Made by a program: the position numbers and the translations under genes. The notes beneath the pieces were generated by a model. The model was not told the DNA's origin. It worked only from the letters and a program-made list of their open reading frames with translations, and ran no database searches. Positions 1 through 13,100 of a DNA stretch of 64,000 nucleotides are shown here, one piece after another. The stretch is from Paraphysomonas bandaiensis (Eukaryota; Chrysophyceae): positions 248,001 through 312,000 of the forward strand of contig CBFFRP010000199.1 of assembly GCA_965644295.1 (NCBI GenBank), given 5' to 3'. How positions within the stretch are numbered: the first letter of the stretch is position 1; every line of letters begins with the position of its first letter.

Positions 1-2500
1 CATCTCTCACCTCAGTCAACATAACTCTCTCCTCTAACCAATACGACAGGACTGGTATAGATTTCATTGTTACTATGAATATATCAAACAGTATAATCAT
101 AACGATATACTGTATATCGATAACGATATATATATAATGTATATATTTATATAGTTTCTAAAATACTGAAAAAAACACGTAACGTTTATTAATTAAAACA
201 TCTATTAGCATTCTCTTACACCATATTATATAACCTGCTGTATACTGACTCTAGACGCATTCTCCTTTAAACACTCAATACCTGGTTATATTACAGACCA
301 GCGGATTGTGACCAGAGTCATACAGAGTGCTACATTCCATTTCACCCTTGAGGGCCACAGGTATTCCACATCATCTTCTCATCCTATGCATTCACATAAA
401 AATTGTCAGATACCTTGACTATGTAAGCACCCGTCGAGGACATTTACTGCAGACTTTTCAACTGTATATGCAAGGGCTTAAGTGCTGCGGCATGTCCTGG
501 ACAGCAAATTGTGCCCATTCACGCTAGGCCTGGTCTTCACCTGCACCCAGGGGTTCACGATGCTACACTTGGTTTCACTCACTATATGGTGGTCTGAGTC
601 CTGACTGTGGATGTAGGAAATCAATTGTTTAGGTCACCTTCAAGACAGCGTATCTGAAGTCTTTGGTGCACTGTTCTGCAGCCTAATGAAAGACCTCATA
701 TATATAACGTCTTATCATTAACAGAAAACATGAGCATTGAATTACAAAATTAAAGTAAATTATGAATATTGCTATATATTTCTACTACTTAACACTACGA
801 AAGGTGCAACCATTTCCACTGGTAAGGAGATTGGATTAATCGGGAGGGTGCCCCTTGTAGTAGGGATTTGAAGGTCTTGGCTGATGCTAAGGAGTAGGTA
901 ATTTAGGGATCCCGTACTCAGATGGCGACGTGGGGTAGAAATCGGGTTTTCACTTTGCCTTGCCTTTTGCGTAGTAGCTCCAAGATACACATGTCGAATT
1001 TTCGTCATTTGGGTATATCATATGATGAAGCAGTAGTTAGGGCATGAGGTGGTACGCTAGAAGTGCTCAGGGGATGCGATACGAAGGCTGCCAGACTTCT
1101 AGTTATGCCGAAGACGTATGATTGTTGATAGGTGTTTTGGGCGGGGGCGTTTTTGCCAATATTGATTTACCTTCAAGTTCATCAGAAAAGATTGTAGCCT
1201 AGTCATCAACAGCGCATTCTGGTTGAGTTAAAGGTTTCGGAGTATCAGTTTGAATATGAGTATCACCGGTATAGATTCGGCACATTTATTATAAACACCA
1301 GGCGTGAACCACGTTCAAAGTAATTAATACCAAGCTTGGATATAGCATAAAATTATCATTAAATTACTAGAAGGGACATGTCCAATCGTGATTGTGTGAT
1401 TGGTCTATGAAATTGAATATTACGTGTGTGCTTTTTCATTGGATTTTGGAACCCATTTGCTCGTATCTTGTCAATCATAAAGTACTTTCCTCGCAAAGTA
1501 TAAGCTTTAAAAGCAAATAAATACTGAAAAAGTAACACAATCACAAAAAGTCTGCTTGAACTCATCTCAATACATAGTGTTTTTTACAGTTTTGTTTTCC
1601 TAAACACTAATTACCATTACTCGTTAGTAGGCACACCTCATGTCGTTCATGGGCATGATATACTGCTGTACGATAGAGATTGTGGACGTAAAAAGCATCC
1701 TGTAGTCTTATACCTTGACTTGCAATATAGTACTCGTACAGACCGTGTACTGTATATATAGCACTGATGTGTTAAATGAAATTGTAAGGATGCTATCATA
1801 CATGTTCCTGGCTTGTTCTACACTTTGATACACTTCTGACAAAGATACTACTTGCTGTGCTATTAGTGTGTATTATCACAAAGCCTCTTCAGCATGTATA
1901 TATATATAAACTTTCATACATGTTATATAAACTTTACCTATCTTACGTCTTCTATTACACAGACATATAACAACAGTTGACAATCAGAGTAGACATCTGA
2001 ATTAGAATTAAATAGAAAATCACACGATTTGATTTCTCATACCATGACATTCTGATAAAATTTATTCGTAAGTGATTAAGTCGCCATATTGCACAATCCA
2101 TCAGCAACATTGTGTCGGCATTGATATTATCAACAACTTGCATTGGTGTTTAATGTGATATATATGTTTGTATGTTTGAGCATACAGCATACAACATGGT
2201 TACGTAGGTAAATGTCTGATTACAACTCCTAGAACCGGTGTAAGTGAACTGTCGTGATCAGCTCTTGTCAACGGAATTATAGAAATTCACTAAACTATTA
2301 AGAATATATAATTAAATCCAGTGCACAAATGTTCTCTACTTCTTATTAAGACACAAAGCGGCAGCCCTTAATACTCGGTGCTGAGGCAAGACATCAATTT
2401 GTACAGAAAAGACTGCCTTGCCATACTTCCGTATGGACCCGACAATGTAAGAGGTCAAAGGGCATCAATATTCAACATGATCCAAGCTCAGAAATAATAA
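1..2500. other. Intergenic region without supported gene
   Basis: This AT-rich stretch includes TA-rich microsatellite-like sequence around 60-170 and 1890-1910. Open frames here are short, lack recognisable domains and do not join into a longer product across plausible splice sites. It lies downstream of the 3' end of the giant gene and may contain old transposon debris, but I could not name any. Confidence 0.5.
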
Positions 2501-4102
2501 TCAATAATCGTCGCAATTAATACTACTACTACTAATTATTTCATACTTCTCGCGGACAAACCTTACGGAAATTCCCTCTAGCATTAGTGATTTGCGGGTG
2601 CGGTGCCCTCTGAATGCAGCTTGTATAACAACAGCTCGACCCCCTATCCCTGGGTTTCCATTCGCAAGATTAATGTACACTGCCTCGACACTGGCTGTGC
2701 TCAAATGCGCAGCATGAATGACAACTCGGCGTATATCTCCACCACGAGTATGTGCCTGCCGACCACCTCCAAGTACAACAACTTTATGTTGAAGTCTCAA
2801 ATCATATGGATCAAGCCCAGATGCAGTGTGACACAAAGCACCATTTACATAGGTATTCATTAGCCCCTCTTCTGGCTGTACTGAGATAGAAACAACGTGC
2901 CACAAACCGGGACGTACACGACGAGAGGACTCTGGATCGGCCATCCCACCTCTGGAAATTGCTCTGCTCACCACCACACCATCCCCATTCAAGTACACGC
3001 TAGTGCGGTGCATTCTTCTTGCTTGAGCAATATCAGGCAGAGAAAACCGGAGTAGGCTCTGCAGATGACCTTGAGGTGGAAGTTTTTCAAACCGTAGCTC
3101 TAATGATATTACGAAGCTTCCTCTTTCGCCTCTTGCAAGGCCCCCTGCAGCCGGAATTTGAAGTGTGAAGCTGCAGCCATTAGAACACCGCAGGAAGGTT
3201 GGATTCTTGGAAGGATCACAACGGTCTAATTCCTGCACTTTGATGTCACTATCATAACATGACGCACAAACATAGTACCCACAGTACTGAGTACAGTAAT
3301 AATGAGTTCTACGCTTGTGACATATTGCGCAGTTCATCCAACGGTAATAACAACTCCCTAGCTTGTGATTCTTCGGACATGTCATAGGCTTCAACGGAGG
3401 ATACGCAGCAGTCCCAAGAAATATAGGAATAAAACTACACTTCCCAGTTGAGGCGAGTCGTAACGGAAATTCATTGGAGGAGAACTTGTAGTCAATAACA
3501 GTCACATCGAAGTCACACCCCGGAACTCTTTCCTGTGAAACAACAGGGTTTGCTCCGCCTTTCCGCCTCTTGCTCGTCTCAAGTTCTTCCTCGAATACTT
3601 TAACATCCAAGGCATCCTTGTATGCTTGACGCCGAAGGCGCTCCTCCTTCTGATGTGCAATTTCCGCTTGCTTGCGACGCACCATCACTTCACGAATCTC
3701 TTCGGCTCCATAGGGCTCAACCTTCGACATATGCTCCTTGCCACTTTCAGGCTCCAATTCCTCCTCGGCGTTCTCAGCACTCATTCGATTCGAAGCATCC
3801 GTCAGCATGTCTATATACTCTTTATAATCCACAACTCCGTCACGATTGGAGTCAGCTGCTTCAAAAAAATCTGCAACATCATCTGAAGTCATGTCGGGAA
3901 CTCCAAGCCAGACCAAGGCACCATAAAACTCAGACGGGCTAAGAAAACCAGTATTATCGTAATCAAAGGCAGTGAAGGCTTCCCACAAAGTGAGTTTTTT
4001 CGCTCTCAGTGCTTCTCGAAAAAATATCGCTTGTGCCGCCTGCTTAAGTGCAAGCCATTGATGGGGGACAGTAAATACTTTAGCTACAGGGGTTTCTCGC
4101 CA
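2501..4102 (-). other. C-terminal EF-hand, zinc, LamG and IQ tail of the giant protein
   Basis: The last exon has two canonical EF-hand loops (DYDNTGFLSPSE and DSNRDGVVDYKE), so calcium binding is likely. A charged linker is followed by a zinc-like cluster starting CPKNH and ending VCASC, then a LamG-like fold with LWHVVSISV and YVNGALCH. An IQ motif (VVIQAAFRGHRTRK) is a potential calmodulin-binding site. A 13-nt microexon (4150-4162) precedes this exon. The tail links a calcium-sensing block to the helicase-like core. Confidence 0.75.
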
Positions 4103-7100
4103 CTGCGTACAACCATAATTAGCATGCAACTAAACATAGTATGACTTACTTTTCTTTCCATTCTTCGCTTACATCCTACAGTAGCAAGAAAAAATCTTTC
4201 ACGATCATATATACTGAGGCATAATCAGTTGCCATATAGATAACTAATTACAATAACTGTACCTTCCGTGTATAACTTTAAGAAGAATATTGAGTGCGGA
4301 AGGTGCGTAATGCATGTCACAGTCAAAAAACCGAAATGAGTTGTGAGCTTTTGCTGCTTCAAATGATGTGGCCTTGGAACCACTATCTAGCCAATTGCGA
4401 GACGCATCTAACACTACACCACCATCACCAGATGGCGACGCACCAGGACCACTCATCAAGGAGTACCGCAATGTAACCTCCGTGGAAGCATTGTTGATCA
4501 AGGGTTGAGGTTGTCCCCCTTTTATTCTCTGTCGAATATGAATAATACGACGGATAGTTTCAGCCTCAGCAAGAGATAGAGCCACCCAATGGCGCCCCGT
4601 ATGCTCAGGCTGAAGCAAACCAGATATCATCAGGTCACGAAATTCTTCGAGAGTCATGTACTCTTTGTCTTTACAGAATCTACTCAGGATTTGATCCAAC
4701 AATAATTCAGTTGGGACTTCATCTGTGGCAGCAATAATTGCATTGTATACATCTTTCCTGGATAGGTGATGTGGGTTCCCAGCTACTGCGGCGTGAAATC
4801 CCAACAACGAATGGGCTTTTGAAAGCGCCTTTTCTTCACTGTCTGAAAGTGTAACTTTCAATTCATCTGCAGTTTTCAGGCGCAATTTATTATTTCCAGT
4901 ATCTGGGGCATACTCCATGACCTAAATACACATTTATCTAAAAATGAGTAGAATATATACCATACCATGACTACATTTTTTACTCTACGTAGCCCTGTCC
5001 ACTTTGGATTGAAGAAATTCGTCGATACATACAGTCCATCAGAAAATTCTAATGGCTCTTGATGTCGTAGCCTAAATTCTTTGAGAGGATAAAAAGGATG
5101 ATCATCCGTTGAGGATATAGGCATGGCCAACATATGAAAAGGCCACGGGCGCTGAACCTCCTCTTGTCGAGAATACTCTCGGTCGACAAACTTTTCAACT
5201 TCGATTTGCTTGTCCTTCTTGGCTTCAACTTCTTTTTCTTGCTCTTGTTCCTGTTCTCGCTCCTGCTCTGTGTCAAGTCGATTTGCTGAGCCTTCCAGCA
5301 TTGCAAACTGACCCACAACTACCAGTATCCTAAAAACAAATTAAAACCATTATGTAGAATCGTACACATACTTATGGCCAATAGCGTGTTGTCCTGGCTG
5401 AAGAAACTGCTCGTGCTGGTCCAGCATAGACCGCAACTTTTCTTCAAACGGCACAGGATCAGGAACACCCGCCTCAAGTGAAAAATCAATCGACTCATCG
5501 AACACTTTCAGTGACTCATCGACGTTAAGGTTTTCGACAAATGACATGCTCTTGGTGTGATTGGTACCATTTGTTTCACAATGCACAATCCCGTTATTAT
5601 CAGACGTCACATTGCCTGCCATAAAATATTTCGCGTTTTGATGCAAACAGCGGAACGCGTTCTTGCGGTAGAGATTTCCAATATTCTGCAAACATAGCAT
5701 AGTCCATTGAACTTGCTCTGATCTCAGTGAGTTAATGATCAACCACGCCACGATATCCTCCAAAACGTGTTCTTTTGTCGTCTCATTCTGCTGAATAACT
5801 GCATCGCGCAACTCACGCTTCATTAGCTCCGCAACTTCAGGAATAATAAAAACATGAATTTTCTGACCAGATCCAATCCCACGCATTCTATATGCTCCCT
5901 ATGCATTGAAATGTTGCTGAGCACAAGACATATGTATGTCATATCGCACCTGAACATAGTCTCTAAATACCATATCTTTTCCTAGAGTTATCACCGCCGT
6001 GGCGTTAACCACATGTTTGATATCCATACCAGTCGTATGAATCTAAATAGAAGTTACAGGTACAAAGCAATCATTGACGCAGCCTACCTGATCATAGAAA
6101 GCGAATCGCTTCTCTAAAGGAACACCACATTGATCAGCACTTACAACTCTACCCGTAGCTCGAACAAGAACTTGCTGTTTGTCATCGTCATCCAAGTATA
6201 CAACGCCGTCACACCAAACAAGGCCTCGATCGAGTAACTGTTGAGCAACCTCGAGATTAGAGTAGCCAGTGATGAGAGCGCCAGTATCTATCAGAGCGTT
6301 AAAGTGAGGATTCGACGATACCGCAATGCGCTCCAATAATATATCCACTGTCCATTCGTCCTAAGCATGAATATTTTTTACTTCTAATTAAATAACAGTA
6401 TATTGAAGCTACCTCCAGGTGCTCAAAAGAAGTCACAGATCTGTCCAGAACGGTGGTAAGCATCATTCCGTCGTCTCCAGTTTCGTAGTCGCAACGCCCC
6501 AACTCTTCAGGCAGTAGATCACTTGGCGTGCCAGAAAATCCAACACGTTTTCCAACAAGCATATCTCCACCAACAGATTGACCCGATGCTGAAATCTTTA
6601 GGCGTTGCGACCGCATATGCAATGGAAATATGTTTTTTTGTAAATAATGATGAATAACCAGCGGTTCTTGGAAAAGTAAACTATAAAGTTTTTCCATTTG
6701 CTCTTCATTACTCTTCTGTAAAAATTTTAACTGAACCACTTCTTTATCACTGTCTCCTTCAATCGCAGTCTAAAAAACACTTTATTCTCGAAATCAATTT
6801 ATGATAGAATCATACCCATGGCCTTCCGTCTTTCGTGCATTTAAGACCTCTAATTGCTCCTCCAGCAGAATACACCCACCTTTCATGTCGCTGACTGGAG
6901 TCCCTGTCTCGAGCTGGACCTATTTCATGACTAAACTGAGATGTCAAATCATCAATAATGTCAGCGTAATCATCCTTCCTCAAACCAGAGTATCTAATAC
7001 ATGAAAAAATCACAGAAATTAAACAAATAACACTCCTAAACCTGTATGCTAGAATTGTAAGTCCAATTATGACGTCAGGGTGAGCAAACTCTGACGAACG

Positions 7101-10100
7101 ACTGGGTACATCTTTTCCGACAAATGGCACTGCTAGCTTCAAGCGCGACCTTGGGACATGTGGATCAGCTTTCAAGGCAGCATCACAATCTTCAGCACTT
7201 AAAAGTCCAAACGAAACACGATTGACTTTAGCCAAGCAATGTGGAAGGAAAGTACTGAGCCAGTTATGACACAAATTCAATAGTTTTTTATGAGTAGATG
7301 ATGTAACATGAGCGATGACTTTTGCCGCAAGAGCCATGCGACGTAGAAAACATAATTCATTTATAATACTCGTATAATGCCGCTGAAGTACCTCTCGAAC
7401 ACTATGATCAATACTTTCGCCCACATTGGTCAGTTTGGGTACATTTATCTCAAGCCATGCAAGAGCAAACGCGCTATCCCGCCCGCAGTGCGGTCCAACA
7501 TACATTCTTTTCAGTCCAGCATCATCATACGGATCACCAGCCAAATCAATCAGATGACGTAATTGGCACGACGCAACAGAAAGCTCTTCAACACGCTTTT
7601 CAATTGCGTCTTCAAGTGCCCTATTCTTCTCAGCTACCTTGAGAAACATGCCTTTCCTGCTAGATTCATCGTCTTCTGTCAGTGATAATTTTTTCATTTC
7701 CAATTCTTCCAACTGGTTGCGATATTTTTGCAGTTGAATTTTGTCATTCATGGAGCTGCTCTGTCTAGTTAGATCTAGCTCAGGAGGCATAATATCTGTT
7801 TCATTCTCATCCAAATCGTCTACTTGGTCCCATGATGGGAGCCCGGTCACCCAAGATACAATATGCTTTGCGTCATCGGTAACAGTTGTTCCTAATTTCC
7901 AGAAATTCATTCTCTCGTCTTCTTTAACTGTGGTATGAGCACAGTAAACTGCTGTTCGTGATGGGGGTAGTGCACCATGAAGACGTGAATGGGGGGACTC
8001 CAAGTCTGTTAGAGTCTGCATCAATTTAAGGTAATTGAGGCTATCGGCACTGTGGTCTGTACTTTCTACAGGAAAAGACCCCCTACCACCAGTACTGCAA
8101 TTATGGCCGCTGTGTGATCCCCACGACATACCGCACCTCATACACGTAGTAGTATGGCTTTTGACACACGATGAACTACACCCAAGTGTATTTTCATCCC
8201 CTCCAACAATCACACATCGCAACTGTTGCTCCAACTGCAGAGTTCTAGACCGTGCTATAGCTTCATCCACATCACTACAACGCTTAACTGTGAAGCCGCT
8301 GTCCTCAAGAATATTACAGATACTCGGAACAGATCTATCACCCGGAGTTATCGTTCCAGCTCCAGTACCCAAGCTCTCAAAAGCCTGGGAAAGCCACACA
8401 ATAACAGAATTATCCATTGAATTGTCTCTAGGACACTCCAATTCTGCAATTTTTTTGTGGAGTGCGAATATTTCACTTTGCAATTCTGCTAATCGTTTTC
8501 CACAATCTGAAATATGTGCCTCTATCTGCTCGTCAACAGCATACACTTCATTCACCTATTTGGTACGGATAAGTTAATGAAATAACACACAATTTAATAA
8601 TACCAATCTGGCGTGATCTTCTGCAATTGCTTTCGCAGTCTGCAAATGGCGTATTTGTGCACAAAGCAAGTGTTCGTGTTCAGTGTCAGCATGCAATGCT
8701 TCCACGGCATCTTCTTGTAGTTTTCGTAGTGTGGCGTTCGATTGTTCTCTCTCTTCATCTGTCATTGATTTCTGATATCCCAGTGTAGGAACTGGAACAG
8801 GAGGAATTTCGCCAGTGTCTACCATTGCCCTACTGAGCGCTATATCGATGAGGCTTATTTTACTTGTGTTGTCGCTTCGAGCGGCAGCACCTTCAAGAAT
8901 ATACCGAACAGCTTCATCTCTGTCAATACCATGAAGGTGCTGCTTCTGCAACCACATATATGCCCACTCAGCCATTATTGGCTTCATGGTTTCGTGATAG
9001 AAATCAACGTTTAAAAGAGTAACTGCACAAACATATAAAATAGGTCGCTATATATCTAACACCATACCATGAGGAAGACGCTGCAGATGACGGGCCGCCA
9101 CACCCTCATGCACTGCAGCGGCAAATCGTTTGAGAATATCTTGTGCAACTCCTCGCTGTTCAAAAACAGAGACTTTTCCAGTGTGGGTGTAAAAAATGGC
9201 ATCCAATAAATGAATTGGAAGATTCCATCTCTCGCCTTCATCTGAGCCATCAAGATCAAATTTGTCTCCAATAGGAAAATTAAGTTCGCTCTTTAATGGA
9301 TGCAATATGAGATCCACTTCATCCAAAAGCATCGTTCCGCCCTTAAAGAGATTCAATATTCTCGACAGTTCTTCGGCCTGAATTTTCAGTTCGCCTTGCT
9401 TTGATGTAACCCCAACAGCGTGCGCTTCCTTTAGCTGCTGCAAGACTTCGATGTACGAAAGCATAATACTCTTTATCGTTGTTGGAGTAGCCACCACAAC
9501 ACCACGGTTTCGAGCAGCATTCTCCAAACTCCGTCTCATTGCCGGTTGAACTGTGGTAGACCGATCAAAGTCTAAAGTATAAATTCGCTTCACCATAATA
9601 GTAGCAAATGTCTCCCTCATTCGTGTTCGGCTCATTTCTACAAGTGCCTTCGGGACAACAGAGAGAACGAGGCTTTTTCCATCAGCAAGTATCAACGCCA
9701 ATAAAGGGGCGACCACACTGGTTTTTCCTATTGATATACATGTAATTGAACAAAATTTAGACATTTGATAAAATTACCAGCTCCCATAATCATTTGCTTC
9801 ACCTTTGAAACTCCATTCTTTAAATTATTTCTGAAGTTATCGACAATTTCTACTTGTTTTTGTCGAAGTTGAATATTCCACACAAATTCAAAGACAAGAT
9901 AACGGGGATCAAAGTTCAATTCACGAGTTGGCGATATGTTGACGTAATGTCTTGCCATTTTAAGGGCTTTTGACAGCTCCTCACCCATCTGAACTAGTTT
10001 TGGTATCAGGGTGGCTGAGTGCATACTTCTATTATCTTTCGGTATACTCAGGACCTGTTATATTCACAAATTAAAGTGGATAACAATCTCTTTAACTAAC

Positions 10101-13100
10101 CTTGTGTAAAAGATTCTCCAAGCCAATAGCCATTCCAAGGCAGCGATTTGTATGACCCAATCTATTCGATCGTAGCATACACAGAATTACCAGATTAAAC
10201 ATAACCGAAATCGTATCCGCAGATAAGTAGGGATTCAAGCCGAGTAAATCCCTTTCACCTTCACTGGATATGAGCACACCAAACAAAAATTCTATCCAGA
10301 CCGCAGAATTCTGTCCAGCCAATCGGCACAGAAGAAAGCGTGTTTTCGACACTCGTAACCGGTCATCCAGCTCCTGGTCTATATCTACCCAATTAGCCGC
10401 TTTTTCCAGGAGTGGCACAGTGTCCTCTACCATTTCCGCATCTGAGTCTCTGAGTCTGTATAGTTCTGATATCAGTTTCTGTATGCCGATATATGCTTGC
10501 GATATGACATCTTCAGCACCTTCGACACCGTTAAAATAGTTGACAATGTTGACATTAGATAAGTTCTTAAGCTTTGGGATCGACATTGTATTTGCACCAT
10601 TCGCAAATGCTGCAACATCATCTTTAATACGAGATAAGATGGAACTAGCAACAGCCGTTTTAGACGCTTCATGTTTGCTGACATCAAACGCTAGCTCTGG
10701 ATTTACGAATTCCATTCCTAGTTCTTCACGTCGACAGCTTGTTACTACCCCGGCAACATCCCTCAACGGCTGAGTCGCCAGTGCATCCAGTAGCTCATCA
10801 GACGCTGCCATATTCTTGAGTACAGAATCAATATTCTCACCCGGACTGTTCATTAGAAACTTGCGAAGGAGAACCATTTCAGCTGGAGTAGCATGAAGAT
10901 TTAAGACGCGAGCAAATTCATGAACAAATTGCGGTCCTCCACCCTTAATATCTGCAACTACATGATTCGGTAAGCTCCCACCACGTATAAATTTTACTGT
11001 CGGTAATGATTCAACTCCAAATAGTCCTGTCAGTTTATCGCACTCGTCAACATCAACCTGTTGTCAAAGGTTAACAGGGGAGCAAAAATAAAAACTATAC
11101 CTTCAAAAATATGGCTGTGGGTGTACGCATTGATAACGAACGGAAAACAGGAGCGAGCGCTTTGCAAGGACCACACCACGTAGCAAAGAAATCGACAATA
11201 AATAGTCTATTTGGGTTGTGATTGATAATTTCGATAAAATGGTCCATACTACTGACAGGAATTGGCGGTGATGGACACAAAGAGTCCTTTCCTAATCTGT
11301 AGTAAACAGATGCCGCAAGATTGGCAATCGATGACTCTGAAATCGCTTGAATACTACGCCGTTCGCAACCATAGTCGCTCAATTGGGGTCTGTCCCAAGT
11401 TGAGGACAATGGCATAACATACGACGTTGCTGGAGGAGGTAGCTCAACATACGGTGGTAACGGTGGAAAGCGAAATGAATTTTTGCGTTTCATTTGCTTC
11501 ATCAACGGGACAATTTTTGCAAACAGATCGGCTAGCGGGGAACGAGGTTCCGTTTCATCTACCCAGCCATTGAAGTACGGTACATTCGATACTTTGCGGT
11601 TGTCTTTAAACCTAGGCATGCGGAGTGATACTTGACGGTTACGACCTAAAACATTTATAACAGATGCGGGAAGTGACTTCGAATGTCGGTCCACAAACAG
11701 TTGGGAAAGCAACAAAGCAAACCTATGAGAATCATTCGTACTTGAACCCTTTTTGACGTAAGCGCTGTAACCCCCCTTTCCACCATACATCATATATCCA
11801 CCCATCATTCCGCCTCCAAGCATTCCTCCTCCATACCCTCCACCAATGACTTTACATCTACTCTCACCAGATAAAAGAGAGTAAAGAAATAAGAATCCTA
11901 GACCGGCTTGTTTCCCATTCATAGACTCAGAACCACTCCACACCTTCTCTAAGATCTTCAGAAAACCCTGTCCTGTTAAGCCCATCGGCTTTTCGTATTT
12001 CATAGTCAGAATTTCCCACAAAGCTTCCATCCCTTCACCAAGTACATGACGACGTAAACGGTTTGCGTTCCCACTATTTTCTGTGGTATATAATTTCGTT
12101 TGCAGATTGCATTCATGTATATTACTCTCGACAGATACAGAATGATGCGATTTTCCATCCCTCATTGCATCCTCTAACTCACGGGATAATTCGGTAGAAT
12201 AAACTTGCCACCCTGCGTCACTTTCCCACATCCATCGAATTCTCGATATTGGAACTTCAACTTCCTTTGTTACAGTATCATCGGGCAACCCTTCATCAGG
12301 AGAGTCTAAAATTACATTCTGCTCCGCTGGAGTAATATTTTCAGCATTCACAGCTGATGGAGACGTTAAAATATCCGTTTGCTTGTTACCTCCCATTGTG
12401 TCTTGCTCGATAGCCACATCTACGACAGCGGCACTTTCTACACCTTTACAGTTTATCTGTTCCCTTTCTTCCCATCCGGGTAGAAGTAGAGTAACCGACG
12501 GCTCAGTGCCTAACATACTCTCGTCGGCATTATCAGGATGAGAGTTTTCATTATCCTCATTACTCCTAGAATGGGAAGAACTGGTGTCATCATCACTTGG
12601 ATTATCGCAATTAGCCTGCTTAGACTCGCATTCATCACTGGGAAGAAGTGATGACTTTTCTTCTTCCACGTAATCAAATGGACACAAACAAACACAGGGG
12701 AAAATTTCAGTTGCACCAAGAAGACTATATATTCCTGTGATGGGTTCACATACGGGGTTAGAATCAACAAAAAACTTCAATATTCCGCCTGACCCTGTGT
12801 CTAATTCGCATGTAACGAGGCAATCTTTACCATATAATGGGGCCAGATCTTCAAAATCTATTCTAGATTTCTTGTTTTTTCCATCACCATCATTTTTCTC
12901 ATCCTCGAAAAATTCTGTTGATACATTACGAGTTCCTGTGATTCTCTGTTGTATTACTCCTTTGTGATAGAGCAAGCCATTGGCGTACAGAGCTAATGAT
13001 GAACCCGCGTCCTCCTTTCCTCCCAAACATGGGACTGCAGCAGGTCCAAACTCTTCACATCCGTCCCCACAAATACCAAACCCGTCTCCTACACCTCTTC

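Noticed and set aside
772-1008. 78-codon minus frame with Pro/Thr-rich sequence
   Set aside because: No homology recognised and no supporting splice structure.
8035-8577. 180-codon plus-strand frame, and other long antisense frames inside the giant gene (for example 13410-13766, 3622-3942)
   Set aside because: They lie antisense to well-supported coding exons and show no domains.
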